A DNA stretch of 64,000 bases, taken from assembly GCF_905220365.1 (NCBI RefSeq), contig NC_061128.1, forward strand, positions 2,480,001 through 2,544,000. Direction: 5' to 3'. Each line of letters opens with the position of its first letter. Positions within the stretch are counted from its first letter, which is position 1. A program made the position numbers and the translations under genes. Below are positions 38,923 through 51,000 of this stretch, one piece after another. Below the pieces are notes generated by a model. That model saw only the letters and a program-made list of their open reading frames with translations, had not been told where the DNA came from and did no database searches. The DNA comes from Vanessa cardui (Eukaryota; Arthropoda; Insecta; Lepidoptera; Nymphalidae).

Positions 38923-39292
38923 AAATTTTTATAAATAAAAAAAAACCGCCTTCAAAAATGAACTAAAAAGAAAAAAATAATCAGTTACATCCATATCCAA
39001 TTTACGATTTTTTAATCACCTCTCAAAGTCGGTGCCAACATTGCTATATATGCATATAGGTACATAATACATACATACAAAAACTAAATCTATTTATTGT
39101 ATAGATGACACCATTAGACAAACCTTACTATCGATACAAATTAAATGATTTCAATATAGGAATTTATTTACTTTGTTGGCATCGCCTTCAAAAGGTGATT
39201 AAAAAATCGTAAATTGGATATGGATGTAACTGATTATTTTTTTCTTTTTAGTTCATTTTTGAAGGCGGTTTTTTTTTTATTTATAAAAATTT
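38923..39292. mobile_element. Foldback element with arms of about 117 bp
   Basis: The left arm 38923-39039 and right arm 39174-39292 are near-perfect inverted copies. Both contain AAAACCGCCTTCAAAAATGA, ATAATCAGTTACATCCATAT and ACGATTTTTTAATCACC when read inward. They enclose about 134 bp of unique AT-rich sequence. The CCGCCTTCAAA ends resemble the CCGACTTCAAA lepidopteran repeats nearby. Confidence 0.85.
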
Positions 39293-39299
39293 ATTTACT

Positions 39300-39830
39300 G
39301 CTTTTCAGTGTTGTTTTGTTATTTATAATTACAATTGGTAGTGTTTGTCATTCACTTTAATGCCGTTAATCATTGAGGAGTTCTCCTGGTAGTCCACCAT
39401 CAGCTAGACTTCATCATAGGCATGTTTACTAACATCATTTGCTTGACGACTATCTTAAAGAAATAGAACTAAGCCCGTAAAATAGTTACTTACTAATAGG
39501 TTCTGATTACTAGTTGTGGTCTTCATCATCAGTTCCACTTCATCAAATGTCACTTTTCGTGAGCATATGACCAAGGCACTTTGAATAAAACCGAAATCAC
39601 TATAGGTGTGCCTATAAAATTTGAGGAGTTCGCTCGATTTCTCCAGGATCCCATCATCAGATCCTGATCTCCTGACAATGGGACCACCTGTAAAACATGC
39701 CCTTTCAAACAAAAAAAGAATTGTTAAAATCGGCCCAGCCATCTTCGAGTAATTCGGTAACATACATAAAAAATAAAAAAAAGGACCCGACGAATTGAGA
39801 ACCTCCTCCTTTTTTTTGAAGTCGGTTAAA
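39300..39830. repeat. Lepidopteran repeat ending TTTTTTTGAAGTCGGTTAAAAA
   Basis: The element contains CCATCATCAGATCCTGATC, GGACCACCTG, AAAATCGGCCCAGCCATC, TTCGAGTAATTCGG and the terminal GAACCTCCTCC plus TTTTTTTGAAGTCGGTTAAAAA. The right end is the same type as that at 2845-2885. The 102-codon minus-strand frame inside (39455-39763) is a by-product of the repeat. Confidence 0.7.
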
Positions 39831-42791
39831 AAGGAACGCTTTATGGAAATCGGCGTCAGAAATTACACATAAATACTCAATGAAGATAATGAGTCATTGA
39901 AAAAAAAAGTTTTATTTTATTCGTTACAAAATATAATGTATTTTTAGTGACTTAGATTTTAGGCATATTATGCACATATTATTTTATAAGAATGAGATTA
40001 TTATTGATTATAATAATTTGCAAAAAATATAAAAATTTGAATATTCGTACCCATCAAGAGTCGACTTAACATCCCTATTTTGTTGCCAAAATTTGCATTA
40101 TAATTTTTTTGAGTAGTTGTTATGCTTCGGCCCATTTGATATGAAATTCAATTCTTTCTGGTATGATAACTATTATGTCTATTGGATTACACTCTATAAC
40201 TATTAAACTATATAACATTTTATGTGATAAATAAAACAACGAAATGTCTTTTTTAAATTATTATATTAATAAATAATGGTAGTTCTATTTACATGACACA
40301 TTCTTTTGTTTTGGCAGAAGACAAAATATTATTACACAAATAAGTTCGTCGTAACTGAAACGCAACGAACATAGAATTCGCGTTAGGATACACTTTAGAA
40401 CTATCCGCATCGGTAAACTCATTATGCATCGTACAATCTTAAAAAAAACTTTTTGGTTACAACATTTAAAAATACTGGTCGTTTTTGGTTTTTGCATATC
40501 TATTACTTTTTAAAAAAAATCGACGACACACGTTATTACTACTCTAAAAAATCATTGTTGCGTTCACTTTTAGTTTAACGTCGTGTCGGCGACTCACACA
40601 CTGAAGAAAGACACATACCAAACAAGCAGTCAAGCACTCGTGAATTAATGGTATATCACAGGTTTCTAGTGTGGCCTAAATGATTTACCTTATAAAAATT
40701 AATGTCCACAAGGATTAATATCTACGAAAACAGTTATACAACCTTCCAACAATGCATTCATACAGATACCTACTGCTGATATAAAAAATAAAACGACATA
40801 ATATCATAAAACATTCGACTTGCTTAATTATTATTTTATAATTACAAGTAAACAAAATCGTGTCAATAATCCGAATGCATTTAAAATCAAAATCTAACTC
40901 AAACTTATTTCCGACATCAAAATTTTAATTTTGTTTTTATACACGGTCTCAGCACCACAAATGTTTGAGTTACATCCTTTACACTTTCATCAGATACAAT
41001 AATTTAAGTTATAGTTTGTGATAAGTTCATGTGATTGCTTCTGATATGTCTCGTCACACAATGCATCAAAAAGTGACCGTACGGACGTTAACATTGACAT
41101 AAAATCAATAATGGCAAGTTACGGGCATTACAACAAACGATAAAATAATATCAGAATAAATTTAGGCAATTTCTGGTGAGAGCTAAAACTAAGCATTTCC
41201 ATAAGACTGACGACAAATCGCACCATTCGTTTTTTAATTTAATATTCATCACTCCTACATTACAATGTACATAGACTTCAATGCCTATTATTGCTTAGTT
41301 TTTATAAGTTTTGTTCTCAAAACTTCTTTACCTATAAATAATTTCACGTTCCAATAAATTTACCATTCAATAAATACGTACACGTAAAAAATATAAACTA
41401 TATCAATAGTTTAATCTTTAAAACAAACTTTTTCTTAACCTAATTATATATTAATAACTATTCATCAGTATGTTTTTATTCATTTTCAATAATATGCCTA
41501 CTTTATAATCTTTCCAAGCGCCTGAATTTTTTCGCAAATACTCTATCTTATAAATGTATGTAATTTATTAATCTTTCTTTTTTAACGTATGAACGTAATT
41601 ATAACTTTTTTATAATAGCTAAATTAGCAGAACATTACTATACGCACTCGATTCACAAATAAGGTCACATTCAATGGTTCGAAAATGTGTTTTAAATATA
41701 AGAATTTCTCTTTTCTGGTGATTGCCAGACGCACAGGCACTCAAGTAAAAAAAGTAAAGAAGGCTCTTGAAACATGCATAAAACAACTGCCCATAATTTA
41801 ATGTCAAATCGTAAAGCAAATATATTAAATATTAATACCTACTATAACACTAAATTGATACAAAGCAAATGATTTCATAATGATTCACGTAATACAATAT
41901 AAATAAGTTAAATATTCTAAAAGTTAAAAATACACACCTCTTAACCTAATATAAAAGCACTCGTTACGTTTGTATTATTATAACACATGCTGCCATGATC
42001 TTATAATTTTATTCGTAAAACAAAATGCCAAAACAAAACAATCGGATAGGCAGAGGAATGATAATTAAATTATTTAAATAAAGTAACTAATAGACAGATA
42101 AAGGTACAAAAATATAAATAAAAACGATCGTCAAACGCGTCCGTCCTTCTCAGCAGGCTAAGCGTTAGCCTCATTGTTGTGTTTTGTACTTTCGCTCTGA
42201 ATAATGATTATAATGAATAAATTGTAGGGTTAGTATTTCATGAGATCATTGCATCGCATAATAAATTGCTTATGCGTTTAACTAAAAAATGACAAAATAT
42301 GCAGACAAACCGTACGCTAATGTCATTATTTTACATACAGCATGTAAAAATATAAACTTATTCGAAAATTTCGATTCGCTGATAAAACTAAATACGTCAA
42401 TATACAAATAATTCTACAGTTACGGCCTAAGAAATACCATAGATACTAACGTAGTAACGTAAGACTAGCTGAAATGCGATAAACACTATTAAAATATAAA
42501 CTTAAATTACATCTTTGATTAAAAACTCACTCGGTTTACATTGAAAAATACAAGTAATAACGGTAGTCAATTCCAATGTAAATGCAATAAAGGAATTTCA
42601 TGGGAACAATGGACCAGTTTATCGAAAGTTTGAGAGCTTAAGTTCTATAAATCCAGGAACTACAAAACAATCGTGGAAAGCACTTTCCTCTAGAAGACTT
42701 AGATCAAAAGGCATATTAAACCTTATATCGCTACGGAAGGGATTTCACTCCGTCTTTTGGAAGAACACTGCCCTAACGGGCCTGGCTTGCG
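39831..42791. other. Convergent intergenic region including the presumed Tet 3' UTR
   Basis: This is AT-rich with no gene recognised. The Tet stop is at 42792-42794 on the minus strand, so the adjacent part of this stretch must hold its 3' UTR. Several minus-strand AATAAA hexamers (for example TTTATT on the plus strand at about 42008) prevent assigning one end. Confidence 0.5.
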
Positions 42792-45045
42792 TCAAGTACC
42801 GGACTCTTGGTAAGGACCTGTGACAGTGCAGGGGTGCATGGGGAATAGAGTGGTCCAGGACATTGTTGTTTGTGTGTCCGTCCTCAATCTAATCTGACCA
42901 CTTTTCTTAGCGGCATTTGTCGCTTCCACTAATGCTGATAGTGAACTGTATCCACCTGGAATTAGATTTTCATTATTTTTCCATTTTTCTGCTGTGGTAA
43001 TCTGTCTTTGGTCGGGCCCAGGGGTCGTTGCAGGTGACACTGAATTTGAATTGGGACCGGGTGTACTGGGTGTCGATGGGTTTAATCCCAATTTTTTTAA
43101 CCTCATTTTTTCCTCCCATTCTTCGAGACCATGTTTAGGGCGATTTAAATTTCGGTGTTGATAGAAAACTAATGATATACGTGTCGGGTTTACTCGGTTT
43201 GGACTTTTGACAGCCGTGGTGGAATGCATCTCGTGTTTTGCACATTCGAATAACACACTTCCGTGACCTAAAGCTATAGCGACACCTCCCATTTGACTGT
43301 CTTTGAAACATTCAAGATTGTCTGATAAGCCTGTAACTTCTCCTATTGGTTCTGCTTTAGGTGGTTCCGGCGGATACGGAATTGAAAAGGGCGGAGGATA
43401 TAAACACCAATTAGGTGAAGATTGGCACCAATTTGAACTCGGATTCTGATAAAAGTTCGCGGCGAAGTTTGGGTTATATTGGTATCCATAAGAATTGTAG
43501 CAATGTGAATTTCTTATTAATTCTTCTCTTTTATACTTTTCGGCATTGTAATATGCTAGACTGTTATAATCGTTGTAGGAATTTTCATAAGGATTATAAT
43601 GTCCATATGGGTTTGTTGAAAACGGGTAGGCGTTTGTCATTTGAGGATAATTGCTATAACCTTGCATAGAAGTTTGATTACTATAAGCATTTTGATTAAT
43701 CGGATGGAAATTATTGCCCGTGAATTCAGCCATGGGTTTATTTGAGGATGTGTTTTGCGTTTCATCATGGCTAATAGTATAATTAGTTTGAACTACTGAC
43801 GTTGGGGGAACTACATTATTCATTCTGATGTCATGCATACTTCTATGTTCATATCCTTGGTTTGTATGATGTCTATCAGATGGAGGATATGGTTTCAAAA
43901 AAGTTGAATTTTCCATACCCTCATTTGGGTTGAGATATTGAGACCGAGATGGTGGCCTAGCCTTGGGTACTCGAAATAATGCATTTTCATTTTCATTAAC
44001 TTGTTCCTTAGATTTGGCTTCCCAGTTTTTAGAATCAGGAGATTTCCACACACTTTTTCGCATTTCGGGGTTAGACATTGTATCATTATTTGGCGATTTA
44101 AGTTCTTGAGAAGATGCCGGTGATTCTGGTGTTCTATTTGTTTTTTGGGAAATCTCCGTTAATCTCGGGGAGTTAGGCATATCAAATTCAGGTATTTTCT
44201 GTGGTATGTCATTAATAACGTGTTGCTTTTCTGGTTCTGTGTTATTTTTGTATATCTGATCGGAATTTGTATCACTACGATTTGAGTCTGGACTATAATT
44301 ATTGGGTGGCATATTCAAATGAGCTGTAGTCGAATCAGGGTCTTCCTTAACGACATTGTTAAATATTTCAGTATTATCAAAATCAGGCCACTGCTGTTGA
44401 GCTGCATTCATTGGGCCTGAATTATGAGTATTAAATTGTTGATCTCGTTTTTGTAATGCAGGCGTAAAACTCGGTAATTGATTGGGATTTGAATTTTGAC
44501 AGTTGTTCTCCATTAAAGCAGGAACATGATTCGGATTATAGATGGTACTCTGGTTATGAAGATTGTAACTTTGATCGTAAGGATTGTATGGTGAATCTAA
44601 CACAGTGCTAGAAATTTGGTTGCTCTGCAACTGTGCATCAGTGAAATTGTCTATCATAGTAGCCATATCAAGTAAAGCAGGATTACCTAAGCTTGCATTC
44701 ATTAGTCCGGGATTAAGACCGTGCATGTTTGGATTCACGAAGGCGGAATTGTAATGTGGATTATTTGAAAAAGCCGAATTATTCGATTGACTTAAGGCAG
44801 GTGTATTAGCCCTAGGTGAAGCACTGCTTTGGCTTCTCGGACTGGCGTTATTTCTGACATCATTTGGCTGTGGAGTTTTAGGTGCAGGTGTTGTACATTG
44901 AGGTTTTTTCTGATTGCCTGGACTCTGTTGAGGCGTGTTTGTAGACGAATTATTCGATTCTGAATTTTCATCATCTTTTCTTTTTTTACCATGACGTCTA
45001 CAGGGTTGCAGAGGAACCGATCGAACTCGCACTTCCATAGGATAT
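42792..45045 (-). CDS. Tet: Tet last coding exon: low-complexity insert and C-terminal catalytic half
   Basis: The acceptor is TTATGTTTTAG before ATATCCTATGG, completing a Lys codon. The first residues YPMEVRVRSVPLQPCRRHGK continue the fold. A region of roughly 555 residues rich in Asn, Ser, Pro, Gln and Tyr follows, including a KKRKDDENSE basic patch that could serve nuclear import. The fold resumes at GEVTGLSDNLECFKDSQMGG and VAIALGHGSVLFECAKHEMH, then NPTRISLVFYQHRNLNRPKH. The tail of about 100 residues is Ser/Thr/Pro-rich and ends GPYQESGT. Confidence 0.95.
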
Positions 45046-48000
45046 CTAAAACATAAAATTCATCTGTCAGCTTTCTATATTGTAATTTGATGGTTTAAAT
45101 ATATACCACGTTATATAGTTGTTATGTATCATGCAATTATTAAAATAAAAAAGTGTACATCACCACTCACTTGTCCAAGACTTCTAGAGCTCCACTTTTC
45201 ATTTTTTCTTCCTGAGCTTCCTTGGAACCAAACTCATCAGTAGTGTCTAGAACGTAAAGCGGAAGGACATGTAATTGTTCGTCATTAGGTTTTGAAAGTG
45301 CACGATGTTTGGCCAGGGTCACGACGGCAGTACAACCGTTGTTCATATTGTGCAGATCTCTATGCGCATGAGCACAAAAATCTATGCAAGCTGTTACCCC
45401 TGAAAGTGAATTAAGTAGTTTTATATTTATTTATCTTTATTTGTGTCCTATAATATGGGTCATTAATGGAAAAATTGAATTCTACCTGAAAACGGTCGTC
45501 CAGGCTTGAAACCTAATCGGCAATCTGAAGCTTCTTTCTCGAACTGACATTGATTATCAAATGATTTAGGAGCAAGATTCATATACAATGGACTCAAAAG
45601 TGTTGCCAGAACGTGCATACGCTCCTCAATCTCGCTCTCCTCAGTTTTGACCGAAAGTCGGAACTTGCGGACAGTTTTTGAACGGGCGTATTTGCATCCA
45701 TTGTAATACATGGACCAGGAGCAACCGAAACTGTAGGATGCGCCGCATGTTTCTGGATCAAGACCTGAAAGAGAAAATTATTAAAATGATAATGTCTACT
45801 TTTTTTATCTTCCCTTTTCTGAAATAAGGCTATAAAAATCCTTATTGACAAGATACTTACCTTGACATGCACATGTTCTGTTTTCGTTTGTTGCACATCT
45901 ACGTGTTGTTGGCAAACCATATCTATTCAGTTTATGAGATAGCAATGTGTAATCTAAGTCAGCTTCGGATTGTGGAATTCCTTCCCAGGCTACTAAGCAC
46001 ACTACTATCCACGATGTTGCACATTTGTGGCCATTACGAAATTTTACGACGACTAATACTTTTTCTGTATAGTTAGAACGCCGTATGACCTGAAATTAAA
46101 AGAATTATATAATTTACAATCCCTTAATTTATTTAATACTTCTCGAATTTTGGTTGAGTTTACGTTACGTACTAATCAATTATAGAAATAGTAAAAAGTG
46201 TGTTTGATCCATACACTCACCCACTTAGCCATAGGGCAACCTTGAGCAGTTTTGCCCTCTTTTCCAGTGTAGCAGATTTTTTCAATTCGCAGTTCTTTGC
46301 CAGATAGCCCTGTACGTGCTTCAAGATCTTTTCTCAGTTCGGACAATGATGATGATGCTCCTGTAAAAGTAAACATTTTTGATAAAATATTTCGAATCAA
46401 CTAATAAATATTTATTATAAATATTCTTTAAAATATTAAAAACATTTCACTTACCTAAATGAGTGTAGTAACTGCCCGGTTCTGGAGGATTTTTGTCTGC
46501 AGGGAAACAATTGCAATCTGGTACTTCGGTCCTCGAATTATTTTTTAACCTTTCCAAATTGTCCAAATATTCCTTAGAATAATTGAATTGATTTTCCTTT
46601 GTATGTTTGATATGTGATTCAGGCACTGGAGTGCCGGGCTTAGATTGGTTTTTAGAATCTGTTTTATCAGTATTATCAGCATCGTCTTCAAGAATTTCAT
46701 CTTTAGTTTGAAGACCGGGACAAGCTCCATCTCTTAGATGTTCTGGTGGAGGATTTTTTGTGGATCCCTGTCTACAACAAGCGTAGCCTATTTCATTTCT
46801 AATAGACACTGGTCCTCCTTCCCCTGTAAACATGTATGGTTCATTTCTCGGTGGACCATAGTTCAAATTTTTATATATCTTGTGTCCAGGTGGTGAATGT
46901 TCTGATTTAATTTGTTCTATATAGTAAGGTGGTTTGGGATCAATAGGGATGTTCTGTTCAGAATTTTCCGATTCTTTTTCATGTCTAGTTTCATAATTTC
47001 TATTATATTTCTGAAAACCTAAACTCTCTTGTATCCTTGGGATTTGTGCGTAAACATCACTTTTATTATTTTTTCTTTCATAAGGACTATTCTGAAAGTT
47101 CTGATAGATCTGAGGTTTCTGGTTAAAGTTCTCATGTTTTATTGTTGATATTGGCGGTAAAGCCGTTACTTGGCCTTGTCTGGAAGAAATGTTGTTTGAA
47201 TATTCTTTATAAGAAATATTCGCAAGCGTTTCGTTTGGTTTGGAATACACGTTTTGATTCAAATGTCTTTGAGGTTCTATTTTAATTGGATCTTTGAAAT
47301 ACTGGAAGTTATCTGGTATTTCTAATTTAGGTATTAGAGGTGCTACTGGATGTCTAAGTTTAGGATCATAAGGTTCTCTATCATAAGCTCTCTTTTGTGC
47401 GTTTACATCACGCGGGGATGCGCAATTTTGTTGATTAATATCAGATACTGGTCCAATTAGCATCTTTGATTGAAAATCTTTGCTATCTTGTTGATTATAA
47501 CTTAAATTACTATCACTACCGTACATTTCTGCATATTTTTGCGCGTCATATGGTATATTTGAATATCCTCCATATTGTGGTCTCATATCTGTGTAAGACG
47601 GTAATTTTTGCGATGTTTGTTTTACAGTCTTAGACAAGTTGTTTTTTTCATAACTTTTCGAGACTTCCGTCCCCCCCTCCCATACGTGGTGGCCACCACC
47701 TCCGAAGTCACCCAAACCATAAGCGTGGGTGTTTTGTGAATAATTACCAGTGACAGATATACCCTGTTCACCTATACGGTAATTATCTCGGAGATGGTGG
47801 CTATACGATAAAAAATGACCGGTGTTATTTCTATCTTCAGTAACCCCACTTTTTCTATCATCGATAACGCGAGGGGGTCCCTCTCCGGGGTCGCCTTTAT
47901 CTGGTGGTGTATTTGTGCCATCTCTTATATGGTTCTGTTTATTTAATATCATTGTTTTTAATCTAGAATTTAAGTTAACCCTGTCTGATTGAGAGAACAT

Positions 48001-51000
48001 CTGCTGCTCGGCTTCTTCTTGTCTGTGTTGCTGCATTTGTTGATTTTGAATTTGCTGGTTTTGATGGTTTTGAATTTGATTTTGTATCTGTTGCTGTTGA
48101 TTCTGCATCTGATTAATTTGTTGTTGGTTTTGCATTTGTTGATGGTTTTGGAGCTGTTGTTGATTCTGTAATTGTTGCTGATGTTGATTTTGCATCTGTT
48201 GGTTTTGTAGCTGTTGTTGATTTTGTAGCTGCTGTTGATTTTGTAGCTGTTGTTGACTTTGTATTTGTTGTTGGCTTTGTATTTGTTGTTGTTGGCTTTG
48301 TATTTGTTGTTGACTTTGTATTTGTTGTTGATTTTGTATCTGCTGTTGATTTTGCAATTGTTGATTTTGCAGCTGCTGTTGATTTTGCATCTGTTGTTGA
48401 TTTTGTAACTGTTGTTGATTTTGTAGTTGTTGTTGATTTTGTAGTTGTTGTTGATTTTGTAGTTGTTGTTGATTTTGCAATTGTTGTTGATTTTGTATTC
48501 TTTGGTTATGTTGCCATTGACGTTGCTGCCAATCGTTTTGGTTCTGCCCTTGTCCATTTTCCGTATACTGCCCGCTAGTATAGTTGCCCGGATACCCGTT
48601 ACAATCTAGTGAAGCTCGCGGACCGTTGCTCCCCTGCAGGTATCCAGGCTCGGCGTTTCCCGAATGCTGTCCATTCGAGGCATTTTGTTCTTGTCTCTCT
48701 CCCTCATTACTCGTATCACCTGTGCCATTTTCTCCATTATTGTACTCCTCCGCATGATCTGCCGTATACTCGGTTCGATCATAGTTTTGTTGACTAACAG
48801 TGTAGACAGGAGTACCAGATGTAGCCACTGAACTTTGATAAGAGGCAGCTGAAGCAGGCCTGGAATCATTGCCAGTGGTAACTCCAGGAGTAGGAGCCTG
48901 TTGTGCATATTGTTGTTGATACTCAGTCGTATAAAGTGGAGCTCGCGGTGATGGTACGGGAGTATACGCTCCACGGTTCGATGGTGGTCGTTGGGCTGGA
49001 ATAGTTTGAACTCCAGCTGGATAATAAGCATTGTTTGTGACGTCAAACGTAGTAGCGACGTTTTGGACGGTGTACGTGGTGTTGGCTTGGTAATGAGGAG
49101 ATGTTGCGTAAGGGGTATGATTTCCTTGATAGTCTAAGGTCGTTTGGCCAGTCTGGGTGGGAAGCTGCTGTATAAATTGATTCTGCCAACCTGCAAAATT
49201 TTATTTAGAACATGTTTTAATCCACATTTGAAAAACGTTGTAGTAGAAAGTAACAAAGTTGTAAATGCAGATCTTGTCATTAAAATACTGTTCATTAGAG
49301 CGATGTCGGTTAGCTAATCTGCTGTCAGCGTTAATTATAATTTTTATGTATAGTATACGTCCTTGTAAAAATATTTTTAAGTTTAGACGGCTTTAGGCAG
49401 CGGAGTTTAATTTGCTCGAATAAAATTTTAATGAATAGTAAACACTAGCACGTACCTTGTGAAGGATCTGTTTGCCAGGCTGTAGGGAATCTGTTTGGGT
49501 CACCCGCGTAAAATGGCATTGGGGCCTGCAAAAAAAAGTTAAAGTTTTCATACTGTTCTGTGAGTTATTGATTTATAATTAAAAACTTATCTATGTTCGA
49601 ACTCATAGCAATCGGCTTGGAGGCGCCATATGCTAAGTGGGTCAAGGCCGTGCGAGGACCTCGGACATTGTTTACCTAATTACCTGTGAACTGCCCTAAC
49701 GTAATCACGCATCGAGGTCGACAAACTATGTATTTATGTCCAATGGCAAATACAACGAATGCTATATAAAAATAGATTTATTTATTATAAAATGGTGTTT
49801 TTATTCGAGTGGACTTTAGAGAACTTTATGTTTTGATTTATTTTATTTTATTGACTATGTATCCATTTATCTATTATAAGAAATTTATCTTATAAGACTA
49901 TGTTTTGTCATAAGCGTTAATATTACAAAAGCAAAACATACAACGAGCCAATTTAATTTATATTCTGCCGGTGACCTATTGCGAGATGTTTTTTCGCAAA
50001 GAAAAAGAACTTAACATAAGTTTTTATAAGTGGAGTTTAATTTTCTTAGGAAAAATTTATTCTCATTTTGAAGGTAACTTTTGATATGGACGGGTATTTA
50101 ATATTCTTGTTAAACATATTTCTTATTTTAATGCTACGACGTTTAGTCTTAGTCATAAAGGTAGTATTTTTTTAACATAACTAAAAGTTGTGACTCAAAA
50201 TATAAATTTATTGAAAACAGAAAGATGTTTTAGAGATATTATTAAATTATAAAACATAAGTTCCAAAATTAAGGAAAGGCGCCGAGCAAACATGTTATAG
50301 CATTAGTCGGTTTTATAACAGTTGAACTTTGAAGATTTTAATTTCTTTACAAAACAGGAGCTTTGCGAAGTTGAAATTTCATTAACGAACGTTCCGCCAC
50401 GACACGAACTTAATTGTTTGCTTCGTTAATGAATGTGGGTTTTATTGTTTTTATAATCACATGAACAATTTAAATAAAATATTTTATAATGTAATGTAAA
50501 TTCACAATTTAAAAGAATTTTATTTGACTCCTCGTATCTAGCTAACTGTTAGTTTGAGATTGTCAAATTTTTAATACTACAAATAACATGCATCGAGTAT
50601 ACGCCATATTCACAAGTACAGGAAATATGTCCGCTTGTAAAACTACTTGCGAACGATATAAAATGCGTCGAGTTTCGATTGGGGACGATAAATTGGGCGC
50701 GACTGTGCCCGGAATTGCTCAAGTTTGAGCGTCGGTGCAAATCAACTGTTGAAACTTTTTTGTCATGTTACTTATGTATGGAAGCAATGTTGAATTCCAT
50801 TTTTTATTTACTAGATTTGTTAATGAACATTTTTCGTTCTTTGATGTTCTGTAAAAAAAAGATCTTCCCTTTTAAACTCCAAAAGGATCGAGAATGTTTT
50901 ATGCATGGAAAAACATTACCATAATAATTTACGATATTTATCTACATATTTTAGCAGTTCGTATCATACAGTTATTTGAGAGAATAATTCGAAATAATTT

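Noticed and set aside
39455..39763. 102-codon minus-strand frame beginning MLPNYSKMAGPIL
   Set aside because: It lies entirely inside a recognised lepidopteran repeat and shows no domain.
47970..48557. 195-codon minus-strand frame with KINNNY repeats
   Set aside because: It is the shifted frame of the Tet QNQQQL minisatellite.
48828..49046. Start of Tet at 48828 as an ORF beginning MATSGTP
   Set aside because: The codon there is GTG, not ATG, and the frame is open upstream to the splice acceptor at 49190. The exon continues.
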